Source: JBQKLI01 sp012798975
GTDB lineage: Bacteria > Bacillota > Clostridia > Tissierellales > Peptoniphilaceae
Reading direction: 5' to 3'
DNA: 64,000 nt
NCBI RefSeq assembly: GCF_052116305.1
Contig: NZ_JBQKLI010000011.1
Location: 19,624 to 83,623 of the forward strand
The notes beneath the pieces are model-generated. The model ran no database searches and had not been told where the DNA came from. It saw only the letters and a list, made by a program, of their open reading frames with translations. Position 1 is the first letter of the stretch. Each line of letters opens with the position of its first letter. A program made the translations under genes and the position numbers. Shown one piece after another: positions 35,413 through 44,515 of this stretch.

Positions 35413-35495
35413 CATATTTTATTCCCCTAAGAATAAATAGATACAACAAAATTATGTAACTATCTCTGCTTTTACTAATTTCTATACAGCTCTTT

Positions 35496-35942
35496 TTAAG
35501 ATAGTTTCTTTTCTGCAGTGCTTATTTCATAATCTTTTTCCTGATTTGTTTTTAAAGCTAATTTTATAGCGATCCCTACAAATAGAAATGTCATAATATC
35601 TGGTTCTGTAAAGAGTGCACTGATCCTGCTGTACTCTATATATTGACTCATAAAGCTCAGAGTAAGCCTCAAAAACCCGTATAGAACCAGAAAATCAGCT
35701 ACTTTATTCATTAAAACAGGTAAAGATAGCTTTTTATTAATATACTTAATAACATTTACACATAAATAGATCGAGATCAAAGAAAATCCTATCACATTCA
35801 CTAACCCTCGTACACTCATCATTAAATCGGAGTCGGATCCACCTGCGAATTCCTCTCCGAATCCCCCTATGATTCCCATAGCAATCATAAGCACGCTCGG
35901 TATTATACAGCATATAACTAAAAATTTAGCAGCCTTTTTCAT
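35496..35942 (-). CDS. Four-span membrane protein of unknown function
   Basis: 148 residues. AAAGGAGAAAACA precedes the ATG. Hydrophobic segments are FLVICCIIPSVLMIAMGIIGG, GLVNVIGFSLISIYLCVNVI, VADFLVLYGFLRLTLSFMS and DIMTFLFVGIAIKLALK. The tail is charged (NQEKDYEISTAEKK). No conserved domain is recognised. It is the only intact larger gene in the 34.7-37 kb zone of remnants. Confidence 0.55.
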   Translation of the reverse strand: MKKAAKFLVICCIIPSVLMIAMGIIGGFGEEFAGGSDSDLMMSVRGLVNVIGFSLISIYLCVNVIKYINKKLSLPVLMNKVADFLVLYGFLRLTLSFMSQYIEYSRISALFTEPDIMTFLFVGIAIKLALKTNQEKDYEISTAEKKLS

Positions 35943-36199
35943 TGTTTTCTCCTTTCCATTTCTACTGCTCTAGAAACTTTTTTCTTATCTGCTGCCCAAG
36001 ATCCTAGAGGTTTTTTTCACTTTTTAACATAATAAGGAAACAGATTCCATTATTCTTTCGTTGCAAGTGTTATTTTGTTGTACTTTATTCGCTCTTAGCG
36101 AAAAAATAATTACGATGCTATTGCATTCTCCTTTCTTCGACCTTTCTTCGGCAGCTAAGTACTATTAAGGAAATATTCGCGGAGATATGAGGGTATAAC
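35943..36199. other. Gene-free gap
   Basis: AT-rich, with stops in all frames at short intervals. I see no gene, repeat or clear hairpin. Confidence 0.5.
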
Positions 36200-36503
36200 T
36201 TAAAAATCTTTATATTCAAACATCACCATCAATGCCACTGACTGAATCAGTGCATTTAGTACAAGCAATATATAAAAACAACTCCTATGGCAAAACGATT
36301 GCTTCTTAAAATAAATATCAGGAAAAACAAATACAAAAAACCGAACCTTCGATAAAGATATTAACTTTGTTTTAAAAAGAGTCGATAAAATCTGCTTCCC
36401 TGCTTGAAGCATAAAACATATAAAAAACAAAATACACAACAGGTATCAAAACACATAATAAAGAAACCGGATCATATTTTTTGATTTTTCTTATAAAACA
36501 CAT
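36200..36503 (-). pseudogene. Frameshifted membrane protein remnant
   Basis: From an ATG at 36503 the minus strand reads MCFIRKIKKYDPVSLLCVLI, then PVVYFVFYMFYASSREAD and FIDSF before a stop. The neighbouring frame carries on KTKLISLSKVRFFVFVFPDI, YFKKQSFCHRSCFYILLVLN and ALIQSVALMVMFEYKDF to a stop at 36200. The 304-bp length implies a one-base shift. It looks like a broken gene for a protein of about 100 residues. Confidence 0.45.
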
Positions 36504-36737
36504 TTCTTTCTATAAATAAAATGATTTTATAAACCCTTATGTATTATATTTTATATTATGATTATTATACCCATAAACACTTATATTTATTATCTAAAAA
36601 AGTTCATTCTCCTGCTTTTTTATCTTCTAGTATAGTAGTCCTTCTAATATTCTTCTTTACTGCCTTATTTCAAACATAAATTTTTACTCTAACTAATAAG
36701 AAACCTACGAGGCTGCGAACTATTTTATGTATGAGAA

Positions 36738-36910
36738 TCATCCTCTTGTTTTAAGAATGTCTACTCGAAGCACAGGATAGAATTCGAATTTTCTTTTCGA
36801 GATATTTATTTTGATGCTGTCCCAGTCTTCTTATAGAATGCTTCCTGCAACTTCTCTAGCTTCTTTATGTGTTTCTAAACTTCTATAGTTCTAGATTGAC
36901 GTCATTCTTG
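36738..36910 (-). pseudogene. Likely group II intron reverse transcriptase fragment
   Basis: One minus-strand frame reads THKEAREVAGSIL, stop, EDWDSIKINISKRKFEF, YPVLRVDILKTRG, stop. This matches the N-terminal landmark of group II intron RTs, where a helix with E-x-W-x-x-I-K is followed by L-x-x-G-x-Y-x-P-x-P-V-x-R-V-x-I-P-K-P-x-G-G. The G-x-R-x-L-G-I-P block that should come next is missing. Only a short, stop-interrupted piece remains. Confidence 0.35.
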
Positions 36911-37005
36911 GTATACGATAAAACAAGGATAAAAATTGTTCATTTTCCATCCTTGTATGGGTTAGTTATTCTCCACCAACACTATTTGACAAAGATCCAA
37001 GAAAG

Positions 37006-37033
37006 ACCAGCATACACCATGCTGGTCTTTCTT
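37006..37033. terminator. Terminator of the proS-gltX-cysS operon
   Basis: AAAGACCAGCAT-ACACC-ATGCTGGTCTTT stem immediately beyond the cysS stop; T/A-rich flanks on both sides. Confidence 0.85.
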
Positions 37034-38437
37034 TTATTTTTTCACCCATTCCACACCAGTGGAGGTATCTTTTAATTCGATGCCCATAGCATCAAGCTGA
37101 TCTCGTATTTCGTCAGCTCTCTGATAGTTTTTATCCAGTCTTGCTTGTGTTCTTTCTTCGATTAGTTTTTCGATTTCTTCGTCTAGTGTTTCTTCTCCTC
37201 TAGAATAAAGGATGCCTAATACATCAGAAAGTTTTAATAAGGTTTCTAAAGCAAATTCTGCTATTGCTTTCGAATTTGTTTCCTTTAGATGTCCGTTTGT
37301 AAAGCGCACTAATTCGTAAATAGCAGAAAGTCCGTCTGCTGTGTTTAAATCGTCGTCCATGGCCTTTTCAAAGCTTAGGCGATAGCTGTCAATTTTTTCT
37401 TTCAGCTCTTTCTCGTTTTCTTGCAGCTCGGAAACGTCTGCGGTTTCGATAAGCCTTTCCAAATAGCTTTTTCCGTTATAGATACGGTCCAGACCGTTTT
37501 TTGTCTGTTCCATAATTTCATCGCTGAAGTTTACCGGATTTCTATAATGAGTGGACAGCAGCCATAATCGTAGAACTTCTAAATCGTAATGTTTTGCTAT
37601 ATCTTTTATCGTAAAGAAATTCCCCTTCGATTTGCTCATTTTTTCATTGTCGACGGTGATCATGGAGTTATGCATCCAGTTTCTCGCAAAGGGCTTTCCT
37701 GTTAAGGTCTCCGACTGGGCGATTTCATTCTCATGATGTGGAAACTCCAAGTCTTCTCCACCGGCATGGATATCCATTGTATCGCCTAGAATGGCTTTCG
37801 ACATTACAGAACATTCTAAATGCCATCCTGGTCTTCCCATGCCCCATGGACTTTCCCATGCAGGTTCGCTTTCTTCTTTTCGTTTTTTCCATAAAGCAAA
37901 GTCCATCGGATTTTTCTTTTCGTCAGCTATATCGATTCTCGCCCCTGCTTGAAGATCGTCGATGTTTTTCTTGGAAAGACTTCCGTAGTTCTTTGCTTTT
38001 GAGATATCGAAATAGACATTCCCGTCCACGTTATAAGCGGCGCCTTTGTCTTCCAGACCCTTTACAAACTCGATCATCTCTTCGATATATTCTGTCGCCT
38101 TCGGATGAATGGTATCTTCTTCTTTAAAGTTCAAAGCCTTTGAATCTTCTAGATAAGCATCGATATATTTTTCAGTAATCTCTGTAAAATCCACTCCTGC
38201 TTCTTTCGCTTTTAGAATAATTTTATCGTCGATATCTGTAAAGTTCGATACGAAAGTCACATCGTAGCCTTTATACTGAAAATAGCGTCTTAAGGTGTCG
38301 AAGACGATCATAGGTCTTGCGTTTCCTACGTGAATAAAGTTATAGACAGTAGGACCACAGACGTACATCTTTACTTTTCCTTCTTCTAAAGGTACGAATT
38401 CTTCTTTCGATCTCCTTAAAGTATTATATACTTTCAT
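37034..38437 (-). CDS. cysS: Cysteinyl-tRNA synthetase
   Basis: 467 residues. The class I motifs are FIHVGNARPMIVFDTLRRYF (HIGH equivalent) and KMSKSKGNFF. Zinc ligands include the Cys in MYVCGPTVY and WHLECSVMS with HHENEIAQ. It charges tRNA-Cys in the cytosol. It is 38 bp after gltX, third in a run of three synthetase genes that begins with a proline T-box. Confidence 0.96.
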   Translation of the reverse strand: MKVYNTLRRSKEEFVPLEEGKVKMYVCGPTVYNFIHVGNARPMIVFDTLRRYFQYKGYDVTFVSNFTDIDDKIILKAKEAGVDFTEITEKYIDAYLEDSKALNFKEEDTIHPKATEYIEEMIEFVKGLEDKGAAYNVDGNVYFDISKAKNYGSLSKKNIDDLQAGARIDIADEKKNPMDFALWKKRKEESEPAWESPWGMGRPGWHLECSVMSKAILGDTMDIHAGGEDLEFPHHENEIAQSETLTGKPFARNWMHNSMITVDNEKMSKSKGNFFTIKDIAKHYDLEVLRLWLLSTHYRNPVNFSDEIMEQTKNGLDRIYNGKSYLERLIETADVSELQENEKELKEKIDSYRLSFEKAMDDDLNTADGLSAIYELVRFTNGHLKETNSKAIAEFALETLLKLSDVLGILYSRGEETLDEEIEKLIEERTQARLDKNYQRADEIRDQLDAMGIELKDTSTGVEWVKK

Positions 38438-38475
38438 TTTTCTCCCCCTTCTTTTACTTATGGGAATCTGATGTA

Positions 38476-39945
38476 TTATTGAATATTGATATGATCTAGT
38501 CTCTTGATAATCTCTTCTTTTCCAAGAATTTCAATAATATTTACAAGCTCTGGTCCGTGTACAGTTCCAGAAAGAATCGCTCTTACAGGCATATAGAGAT
38601 TTTTGCCTTTGATTCCTGTTTTCTTCTGAATTTTTTTCATAACAGTCTTCGCAAATTCCTGATCTACTGTATCGATCTCGGATAATTCTTCTTTGAAGGC
38701 TTTTACAAGTTCTGGTACTTGTTCTCCCCTTGCCATTTCTTTTGCATCTTCTTCCGTAATGGTAATGTCTTCAAAAAGGAAAGCTGACTGTTCTATTACG
38801 TCCGATAGTTTTGATATGGATTCTTGGAAGGTTTGGGTGATCAAGTTTAGTCTTTCCGGATCGATATCTTCTTCGACGAATCCTTTTTCTACTAGATACG
38901 GCTTGATTTTTTCAGCTAATTCTTCTACAGATAAAGCTCTGATATAATGGCCGTTTACCCAGTCAAGTTTTTCACGGTCGAAGATCGCTCCTGATTTTGA
39001 AACATGATCAAAAGAGAACTGTCTGATCAGTTCATCCATCGGAAGAATTTCTTCATTTGACTCTGGACTCCAGCCGATTAGCGCAAGGTAGTTGATCAGC
39101 CCTTCTGGAAGATAGCCCATATTTCTAAAGTCCGCTACAGAAACATCATCATGTCTTTTTGATAGTTTCTTTCCGCTTTTGTTAAGAACTGTAGGCATAT
39201 GAACATACTGAGGAACATCCCATCCGAAAGCTTCATAAAGGAAGATGTGTTTCGGTGTTGAAGTCAGCCACTCGTCTCCACGGATAACGTGGGTAATTTT
39301 CATGAGATGATCATCTACCACTACAGCGAAATGATACGTCGGGAATCCGTCTGATTTGATGAGTACTTGATCATCCATATCATCTGTATTGATAGAGATA
39401 TTTCCTTTAATCAAGTCGTTAAATTTAATATCAGTATTTGCAGGAAGCTTCATTCGAATCACATACTCTTCTCCTGCTGCGACCCTCTTTTTCGCTTCTT
39501 CTAAAGAAACTCCTCGGCATAAACCGTCGTATTTCGGCATCATACCGTCTGCTCGCTGCTGATTTTTCACTTGATCAAGTCTTTCTTTTGAACAGAAGCA
39601 GTAGTATGCGTAGCCTTTTTCTAATAACTCGTCGATATACTGATTATAGATGCCGGCCTCTACTCTTTCCGACTGGATATAAGGTTTCGCATCACCTCGG
39701 TCCACCGGTTTTCCATCTTCTAAGACAACACCTTCATCTATAGAAAGACCTGCCCATTCTAATTCGTGGATTAAGTTTTCGATAGCACCTTCCACATATC
39801 TTGTTCTGTCTGTATCTTCTATTCTTAAGATAAACTTTCCATTCTGTTGTCTTGCATGCAAATAATTATATAAAGCTGTTCGAAGTCCTCCGATGTGTAG
39901 ATATCCTGTTGGACTCGGTGCAAATCGTACTCTGATTTCTGACAT
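38476..39945 (-). CDS. gltX: Glutamyl-tRNA synthetase
   Basis: 489 residues. VRFAPSPTGYLHIGGLRTALYNYL contains the HIGH-type motif and KKLSKRHDDVSVADF the KMSKS-type motif. It charges tRNA-Glu, and in organisms lacking glutaminyl-tRNA synthetase also tRNA-Gln for later amidation. It also supplies the Glu-tRNA used for aminolevulinate in the C5 tetrapyrrole pathway. It lies 28 bp after proS. Confidence 0.95.
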   Translation of the reverse strand: MSEIRVRFAPSPTGYLHIGGLRTALYNYLHARQQNGKFILRIEDTDRTRYVEGAIENLIHELEWAGLSIDEGVVLEDGKPVDRGDAKPYIQSERVEAGIYNQYIDELLEKGYAYYCFCSKERLDQVKNQQRADGMMPKYDGLCRGVSLEEAKKRVAAGEEYVIRMKLPANTDIKFNDLIKGNISINTDDMDDQVLIKSDGFPTYHFAVVVDDHLMKITHVIRGDEWLTSTPKHIFLYEAFGWDVPQYVHMPTVLNKSGKKLSKRHDDVSVADFRNMGYLPEGLINYLALIGWSPESNEEILPMDELIRQFSFDHVSKSGAIFDREKLDWVNGHYIRALSVEELAEKIKPYLVEKGFVEEDIDPERLNLITQTFQESISKLSDVIEQSAFLFEDITITEEDAKEMARGEQVPELVKAFKEELSEIDTVDQEFAKTVMKKIQKKTGIKGKNLYMPVRAILSGTVHGPELVNIIEILGKEEIIKRLDHINIQ

Positions 39946-39973
39946 AAAATCCCCCTTCTTTTTATCTCTTATT

Positions 39974-41746
39974 CTATTCCTGCTCTAGCTCTTCCGCAAT
40001 TCTTGTTCTCATACCATCGGAAAAACGAGAGGCATTGTATTCGTCTACTATATTTTGAACTTTTTGAACCGCTTCTTCTACAGAGATTTCCTCATTAACT
40101 CCTTCACTTCGAGTAGAAAATTCCACAAGCCCGTCAGCCGCTCCTTTTCCTACTGTGATTCTTAAAGGAATCCCGATCAAATCCCGGTCGTTGAATTTAA
40201 CACCAGCACGCTCTTTTCGATCGTCGATGATAACCTCTACCCCGTTAAAGAGAAGTTTCTCATAGATTTTCTCTGCAGCTTCCATCTGATCTTCTTTTTT
40301 TGTATTTACTACAGTGATAATCACTTGATAAGGAGCTACAGAAAGAGGCCAAATAATACCTTTTTCATCGTAATTCTGTTCGATGATCGCTGCCACTGAA
40401 CGGCTGATTCCGATTCCATAGCTTCCCATATAGAAAAGCTGTTCCTTGCCTTGTTCATCAAGGTACGTAGCTTTGATCGCTTCAGAATATTTCGTTCCCA
40501 GCTGGAAGATATTTCCTACTTCGATTCCTCTTGCAAATTGCAGAGTTTCTCCTGTTTCTTCGTCGATATCTCCTTCTTCTACAAGAAGAAGATCTTCTAC
40601 CACTTCTCCCTCGAAGTCTATACCGTAGTTTGCATTGATATAATGGTATTCATTAGCATTCGCTCCGATAACACCATTTTTCATTTGAGTTATACGTTTA
40701 TCTAAAAGAACTCGTACTCCTTCTGAAAGTCCCTTAGGTCCTGTATATCCTGGTACAGACCCCACTTTTGAAACGATATCTTCATCTTCCATCATTACGA
40801 TTTCATGTTCTGGCGCTTTTAGATAACTGATGAGTTTCGCCATATTAAGCTCTCTGTTTCCAGGAATAATCGCAAGCACCGGCTCTCCTTCTACCATTAA
40901 GTCGATGGCTTTAAAGCAGTGAGATGGATCCACCCCTAAAAAGGCTGATACTTCTTCTATCGTTTTGCAGTTTGGCGTATGAACTTTTGAAATTTCAGCC
41001 GCCTCAACTTTAGATTCGTCGATATTATAAGTTACAGGCGCTCTCTCGTCTGTTGCGGCATATTTTCCGCTTTCGCTGTAGCAGATCACGCCTTCTCCTA
41101 CTTCCGATAATGCGATAAACTCATGGGATCCGCTTCCCCCCATCGCTCCTGTATCTCCCGCTACGATCTTGTAGTCAAGTCCTAAACGGTCGAAGACCGC
41201 TTCGTAAGCTCTCCACATATTATCATAAGCTTCGAGATGGCTTTCTCTGTTTGTATCAAAAGAGTAACCGTCTTTCATATAGAATTCTCTTGCTCTGTTG
41301 ATTCCAAAACGAGGGCGTTTTTCATCACGAAATTTTGTTTGAATTTGATAGATATTTAAAGGAAGCTGTTTGTAAGATTTTATCTCTCCTTTAATAAGAG
41401 TCGTAAAATACTCTTCCGCTGTTGGAGTCAGACAAAAATCTCTGTTGTGGCGGTCTTTTATTTTAAACATTTCAGGGCCGAATGTTTCCCAGCGCCCTGA
41501 TTCATCCCAGATCTCTTTCGGCTGAAGGATAGGCATTAACACTTCCTGTGCTCCGAAATTATCCATCTCTTCTCTAACAATCTCTTCCACTTTTTGAATC
41601 ACACGATATCCTAAGGGCAGATAACTGTACATTCCAGAAGCCATCTGGCGGATCATTCCTGCACGAAGCATCAGCCGATGGCTGGCGATATCAGCGTCTG
41701 CTGGATCCTCTCTTAATGTAGGCAAATACATTTTATTCATTCTCAT
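39974..41746 (-). CDS. proS: Prolyl-tRNA synthetase (bacterial type with insertion domain)
   Basis: 590 residues. Class II motifs are SHRLMLRAGMIRQMASGMYSYLPLGYRV, TKFRDEKRPRFGINRAREFYMKDGYSFD and SYGIGISRSVAAIIEQ. The editing/insertion domain lies between about 230 and 400 (CKAIDLMVEGEPVLAIIPG). The first ATG is nine bases after GGGAGG and is preferred. A T-box with a CCU specifier precedes it, so expression should rise when tRNA-Pro is uncharged. Confidence 0.96.
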   Translation of the reverse strand: MRMNKMYLPTLREDPADADIASHRLMLRAGMIRQMASGMYSYLPLGYRVIQKVEEIVREEMDNFGAQEVLMPILQPKEIWDESGRWETFGPEMFKIKDRHNRDFCLTPTAEEYFTTLIKGEIKSYKQLPLNIYQIQTKFRDEKRPRFGINRAREFYMKDGYSFDTNRESHLEAYDNMWRAYEAVFDRLGLDYKIVAGDTGAMGGSGSHEFIALSEVGEGVICYSESGKYAATDERAPVTYNIDESKVEAAEISKVHTPNCKTIEEVSAFLGVDPSHCFKAIDLMVEGEPVLAIIPGNRELNMAKLISYLKAPEHEIVMMEDEDIVSKVGSVPGYTGPKGLSEGVRVLLDKRITQMKNGVIGANANEYHYINANYGIDFEGEVVEDLLLVEEGDIDEETGETLQFARGIEVGNIFQLGTKYSEAIKATYLDEQGKEQLFYMGSYGIGISRSVAAIIEQNYDEKGIIWPLSVAPYQVIITVVNTKKEDQMEAAEKIYEKLLFNGVEVIIDDRKERAGVKFNDRDLIGIPLRITVGKGAADGLVEFSTRSEGVNEEISVEEAVQKVQNIVDEYNASRFSDGMRTRIAEELEQE

Positions 41747-41769
41747 AAAAACTTTCCTCCCGAAATCAA

Positions 41770-41990
41770 GATAATAAAAGCCCTCGTCATGAAGACGAAG
41801 GCTCGCGGTACCACTTCAATTAGTGCAAAACACTCACTTTAAAGTTATAAGGGAACCACCCTTTATGTTTTCCATAAATTCTCCGAGACAGGTTCAAACT
41901 TTCCGCAGAAATCCTTTCACCTTCCGGATTCTCTCTAAACAGCTTTCAGTTCTAATAGTCCTCTTCATAGATAGCTCTATTTTAACATTA
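41770..41990 (-). promoter_or_regulatory. T-box riboswitch (tRNA-Pro) upstream of proS
   Basis: On the minus strand the T-box sequence TGGTACCGCG is at 41813-41804, directly followed by a terminator stem (GCCTTCGTC / GACGAGGGC) and T-rich run at 41802-41774. Upstream are the stem I marks AGAGAG and GGAAGGTGAAA. The specifier loop reads GAA-CCT-G, so the specifier codon CCU (41892-41890) is proline. It should control proS and probably gltX and cysS by transcription antitermination. Confidence 0.93.
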
Positions 41991-42164
41991 AAAGAACTTT
42001 TTGTATAGATCCTATCCTAGAGCAGATTTTAAAAATGAATTTCCTCTTTATTCTCTAGCTTTTGAAAAAATGGACATACTCATCCCTAGAGAAGCTATAA
42101 ACACCAGCTATATTCCTTATCTTTAAATCATGGAGTCTATATAAGCTCATAAATACACTATACC

Positions 42165-42488
42165 TTAAGACGGATCTTTTCCTCTTTGAATAAACATAGA
42201 CATGATAAGAATTGCGATAATAATCAGAAGAAAATACTGGTTCATAATGATTTCAATCCTTGCCTCCCCTAGAAGGAAAGTAAAAACAAGACCAATAGCG
42301 GAGACGATTCCGATAGCAGAAAAACCATATCCAAAAACCTTGCTTAATCTGCGGCCTTTTTTCTTTGAAGAATTTTTCCCATTCTTTTCATTCAAATAAG
42401 AAATATCATCACTTTTTATAAAATAAATTCCTAGGATCCCGGTTATAATCCCAAGGACTAAAAACATCATTCTATAGCATACAATCAT
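42165..42488 (-). CDS. Small membrane protein of unknown function
   Basis: 107 residues with three hydrophobic stretches: MMFLVLGIITGILGIYFI, VFGYGFSAIGIVSAIGLVFTFLLG and YFLLIIIAILIMSMFI. A lysine-rich loop (EKNGKNSSKKKGRR) separates the first two. GGAGGGGAAAGG precedes the ATG. No family recognised. A further tiny membrane protein gene lies 50 bp upstream. Confidence 0.6.
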   Translation of the reverse strand: MIVCYRMMFLVLGIITGILGIYFIKSDDISYLNEKNGKNSSKKKGRRLSKVFGYGFSAIGIVSAIGLVFTFLLGEARIEIIMNQYFLLIIIAILIMSMFIQRGKDPS

Positions 42489-42538
42489 CCTTTCCCCTCC
42501 TTCTTTATTATTTTCGCATTAAGATATTTTATCAAAAA

Positions 42539-42661
42539 CTATTTTCTTTTTAAATAATTCGTTAGTTCTCGAAGTACAAGGATTAAAAATACCAATACAA
42601 TCACAACAGCAATTTTAATAATCGGATCTAAAATCCAATTCAATGTTTCAAAAATAAACAT
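42539..42661 (-). CDS. 40-residue single-span membrane peptide
   Basis: AAAGGAGAGAGATT precedes the ATG at 42661. The peptide has an amphipathic start (MFIFETLNWILDPIIK), one strong membrane span (IAVVIVLVFLILVL) and a basic end (RELTNYLKRK). Size and layout resemble type I toxin or other regulatory membrane peptides, but I cannot assign a family. No antisense RNA could be confirmed. Confidence 0.5.
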   Translation of the reverse strand: MFIFETLNWILDPIIKIAVVIVLVFLILVLRELTNYLKRK

Positions 42662-42785
42662 AATCTCTCTCCTTTATATAAAATTCAGTTTAGGCTTTCA
42701 TTCTAAAAGTTGTTTACTTACTTTATAAATTTTATTCTCATGGTAAGTTGTAAAATGAAATGCATAAGGAAATAAACAAAAAAAT

Positions 42786-42846
42786 CATGTAGATACGATA
42801 TACTTAAAAGCGATCAAACCATAAGTATAAAAGGGGTATCTACATG
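42786..42846 (+). promoter_or_regulatory. Hairpin sequestering the transposase start
   Basis: CATGTAGATAC (42786-42796) and GTATCTACATG (42836-42846) are perfect complements. An inner ATACTTA/TAAGTAT pair extends the stem. The right arm contains the transposase ATG and adjoins its AAGGGG site. In transcripts entering from outside, the start would be hidden. Confidence 0.6.
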
Positions 42847-43902
42847 ACTGAAAACAATTGTATCACAGAAAATCGCACCTTCAAACACCTTACTGACATC
42901 CAACGCGGAAAGCTGGAACAGATGGCAAAAAGTGGCACCTATAAACAAGCCGAAATGGCGCGTGAATTGGGGGTCAGCCAACCGACTGTTTCTCGTGAAC
43001 TGAAACGCGGCAGAACGCGCCAGCTTGACTATCAGCACAATTATTACGAGCAGTATATTGCCGCCTCAGGCGCACGGGTCTATAAAGAAAATCGCGAGAA
43101 CTCGCATGCTCGGGATCATCATAAATATTCTGCGGCTTTTCTTGCGGCCTTACCAGAAAATCTAGCACCCAAGAACGGGCTACGGCTTCATAGTGTGGAT
43201 ACTTTTGTACATTCTTATAGAAAGTCGCATCCTGAGGAACACGTTCCCTGCACGAAGACCGTTTATGCTTTGATCAACGCTGCCGTTTTCTCAATCCGAA
43301 ACATTGATCTACCTATGAAGATCCGGATGCGGCCACGAAAGAAAACCGTTTCGGAGCCGAAGGGTCATAACGCTAAACACTTAGGACGCAGTATTGAAGA
43401 ACGTGCGCCAGAAGTGCTATCGAGGGAAGAGTTTGGACATTGGGAAGTTGATTTGGTCTTAGGCAAGAAAACAAAAAACGAGCCTGTCATTATCACTATG
43501 GTTGAACGGAAAACCCGTTACTTCCTCACTAAAAAAGTTTGGGGTAAAAGCGCAACGTTGGTTCAAAAAGGCGTGCTTGATTTAATGAAAAAACAGGGAT
43601 TGGAACAGTTCAAGTCTCTAACAACGGATAACGGATCTGAGTTTTCAAGTCTGTCCCTTATCGAAGGGATCGCCTCGGATGTTCAGGTTTTCTTTACCCA
43701 TGCGTATGCTTCTTGGGAAAAAGGAACGAACGAAAGGCATAACTGCATGCTCAGAGAATTTATCCCAAAGGGAGTCACACTGCGTCCATTGTCTTATTCG
43801 CATTTACTGGCAGTAACCGATACGATTAACCATAGACCAAGGAAAATAATGGGTTATGCAACACCTGCAGAACGCCTTCAGGAAGAACTGTCAGTTTTGT
43901 AA
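42844..43902 (+). CDS. IS30-family transposase
   Basis: 352 residues. The N-terminal helix-turn-helix reads FKHLTDIQRGKLEQMAKSGT, YKQAEMARELGVSQPTVSRELKRG. The DDE catalytic domain follows: Asp in FGHWEVDLVLGKK, Asp in SLTTDNGSEFSS and Glu in WEKGTNERHNCMLREF, with NHRPRKIMGYATPAE near the end. It appears complete and probably active. Codon use and G+C differ from the neighbours. Confidence 0.95.
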   Translation: MTENNCITENRTFKHLTDIQRGKLEQMAKSGTYKQAEMARELGVSQPTVSRELKRGRTRQLDYQHNYYEQYIAASGARVYKENRENSHARDHHKYSAAFLAALPENLAPKNGLRLHSVDTFVHSYRKSHPEEHVPCTKTVYALINAAVFSIRNIDLPMKIRMRPRKKTVSEPKGHNAKHLGRSIEERAPEVLSREEFGHWEVDLVLGKKTKNEPVIITMVERKTRYFLTKKVWGKSATLVQKGVLDLMKKQGLEQFKSLTTDNGSEFSSLSLIEGIASDVQVFFTHAYASWEKGTNERHNCMLREFIPKGVTLRPLSYSHLLAVTDTINHRPRKIMGYATPAERLQEELSVL

Positions 43903-43938
43903 GCTGCTTAAGGTGTTTCGTTGGCTCCCTAGGGTAAA

Positions 43939-44000
43939 AGAATAGGTTGGCTGAGTCAAGAGCCGCTTCGCTCCTTCTCTTGACTCAGCCAACCTATTCT
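43939..44000. repeat. 24-bp perfect inverted repeat downstream of the transposase
   Basis: The arms at 43939-43962 and 43977-44000 are exact complements (AGAATAGGTTGGCTGAG..) around a 14-nt loop. No T run follows. It may block read-through transcription out of or into the element from either side. Confidence 0.8.
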
Positions 44001-44154
44001 CTTGGGTCAGAACCACCAACAACTCACCTGAAAAATGGTAAGGGACGAAACACGCCCAGCCGAAAATGGCTTTAAACCATTGGTAACACTGGATTATTGA
44101 GTAATTCGCTGTCTATAAAGGTTTTTAAAATTTTTTATGCATTTGATATTGCAA

Positions 44155-44346
44155 TTAAGCATTTGTATTGGTTCCTTCTTTTTTTAATTCATTTTCAATG
44201 AGTGCATAGACTTCTATAGCTTCTCTTGTATTTTTTTCCTCTTCCGTTTCCACTTTTGGAGCTGCTATTACTTTATAACCTGTTAGAAAACCAGCCATTA
44301 CAATCGAACATACGACCATGTACTTTACTAAAGTTGATTTTTTCAT
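44155..44346 (-). CDS. Small exported or membrane-anchored protein
   Basis: 63 residues. MKKSTLVKYMVVCSIVMAGFLTGYKVIA is a signal peptide or anchor. The rest is charged and helical (ETEEEKNTREAIEVYALIENELKKEG). AAGAAGGATG precedes the ATG. No family recognised. Confidence 0.5.
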   Translation of the reverse strand: MKKSTLVKYMVVCSIVMAGFLTGYKVIAAPKVETEEEKNTREAIEVYALIENELKKEGTNTNA

Positions 44347-44515
44347 AAATCCATCCTTCTTTCTTAGAAAATAATTGAAACTATTCTATCCTAAATCCTG
44401 TTTCCTTTTTCTTCATTTCAGTAAATTCACCCTCTCTATCTTTTATTCATTGTAACATGGATTTTTAAGTTTCCTTTAAAGTTGCATTAAACGTCGCTTT
44501 TTCTCTCTTAAACGT

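Larger units (their letters stand above)
42786..44053 (+). mobile_element. IS30-family insertion sequence (approximate limits)
   Basis: The transposase gene at 42844 is flanked by structured ends. A hairpin at 42786-42846 covers the start codon. At the other side a GTGTTTCGT/ACGAAACAC pair (43913, 44045) encloses a 24-bp hairpin. Base composition is visibly richer in G+C than the flanking genes, which suggests recent arrival. I could not find clear terminal inverted repeats or target duplications, so the limits are tentative. Confidence 0.75.
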
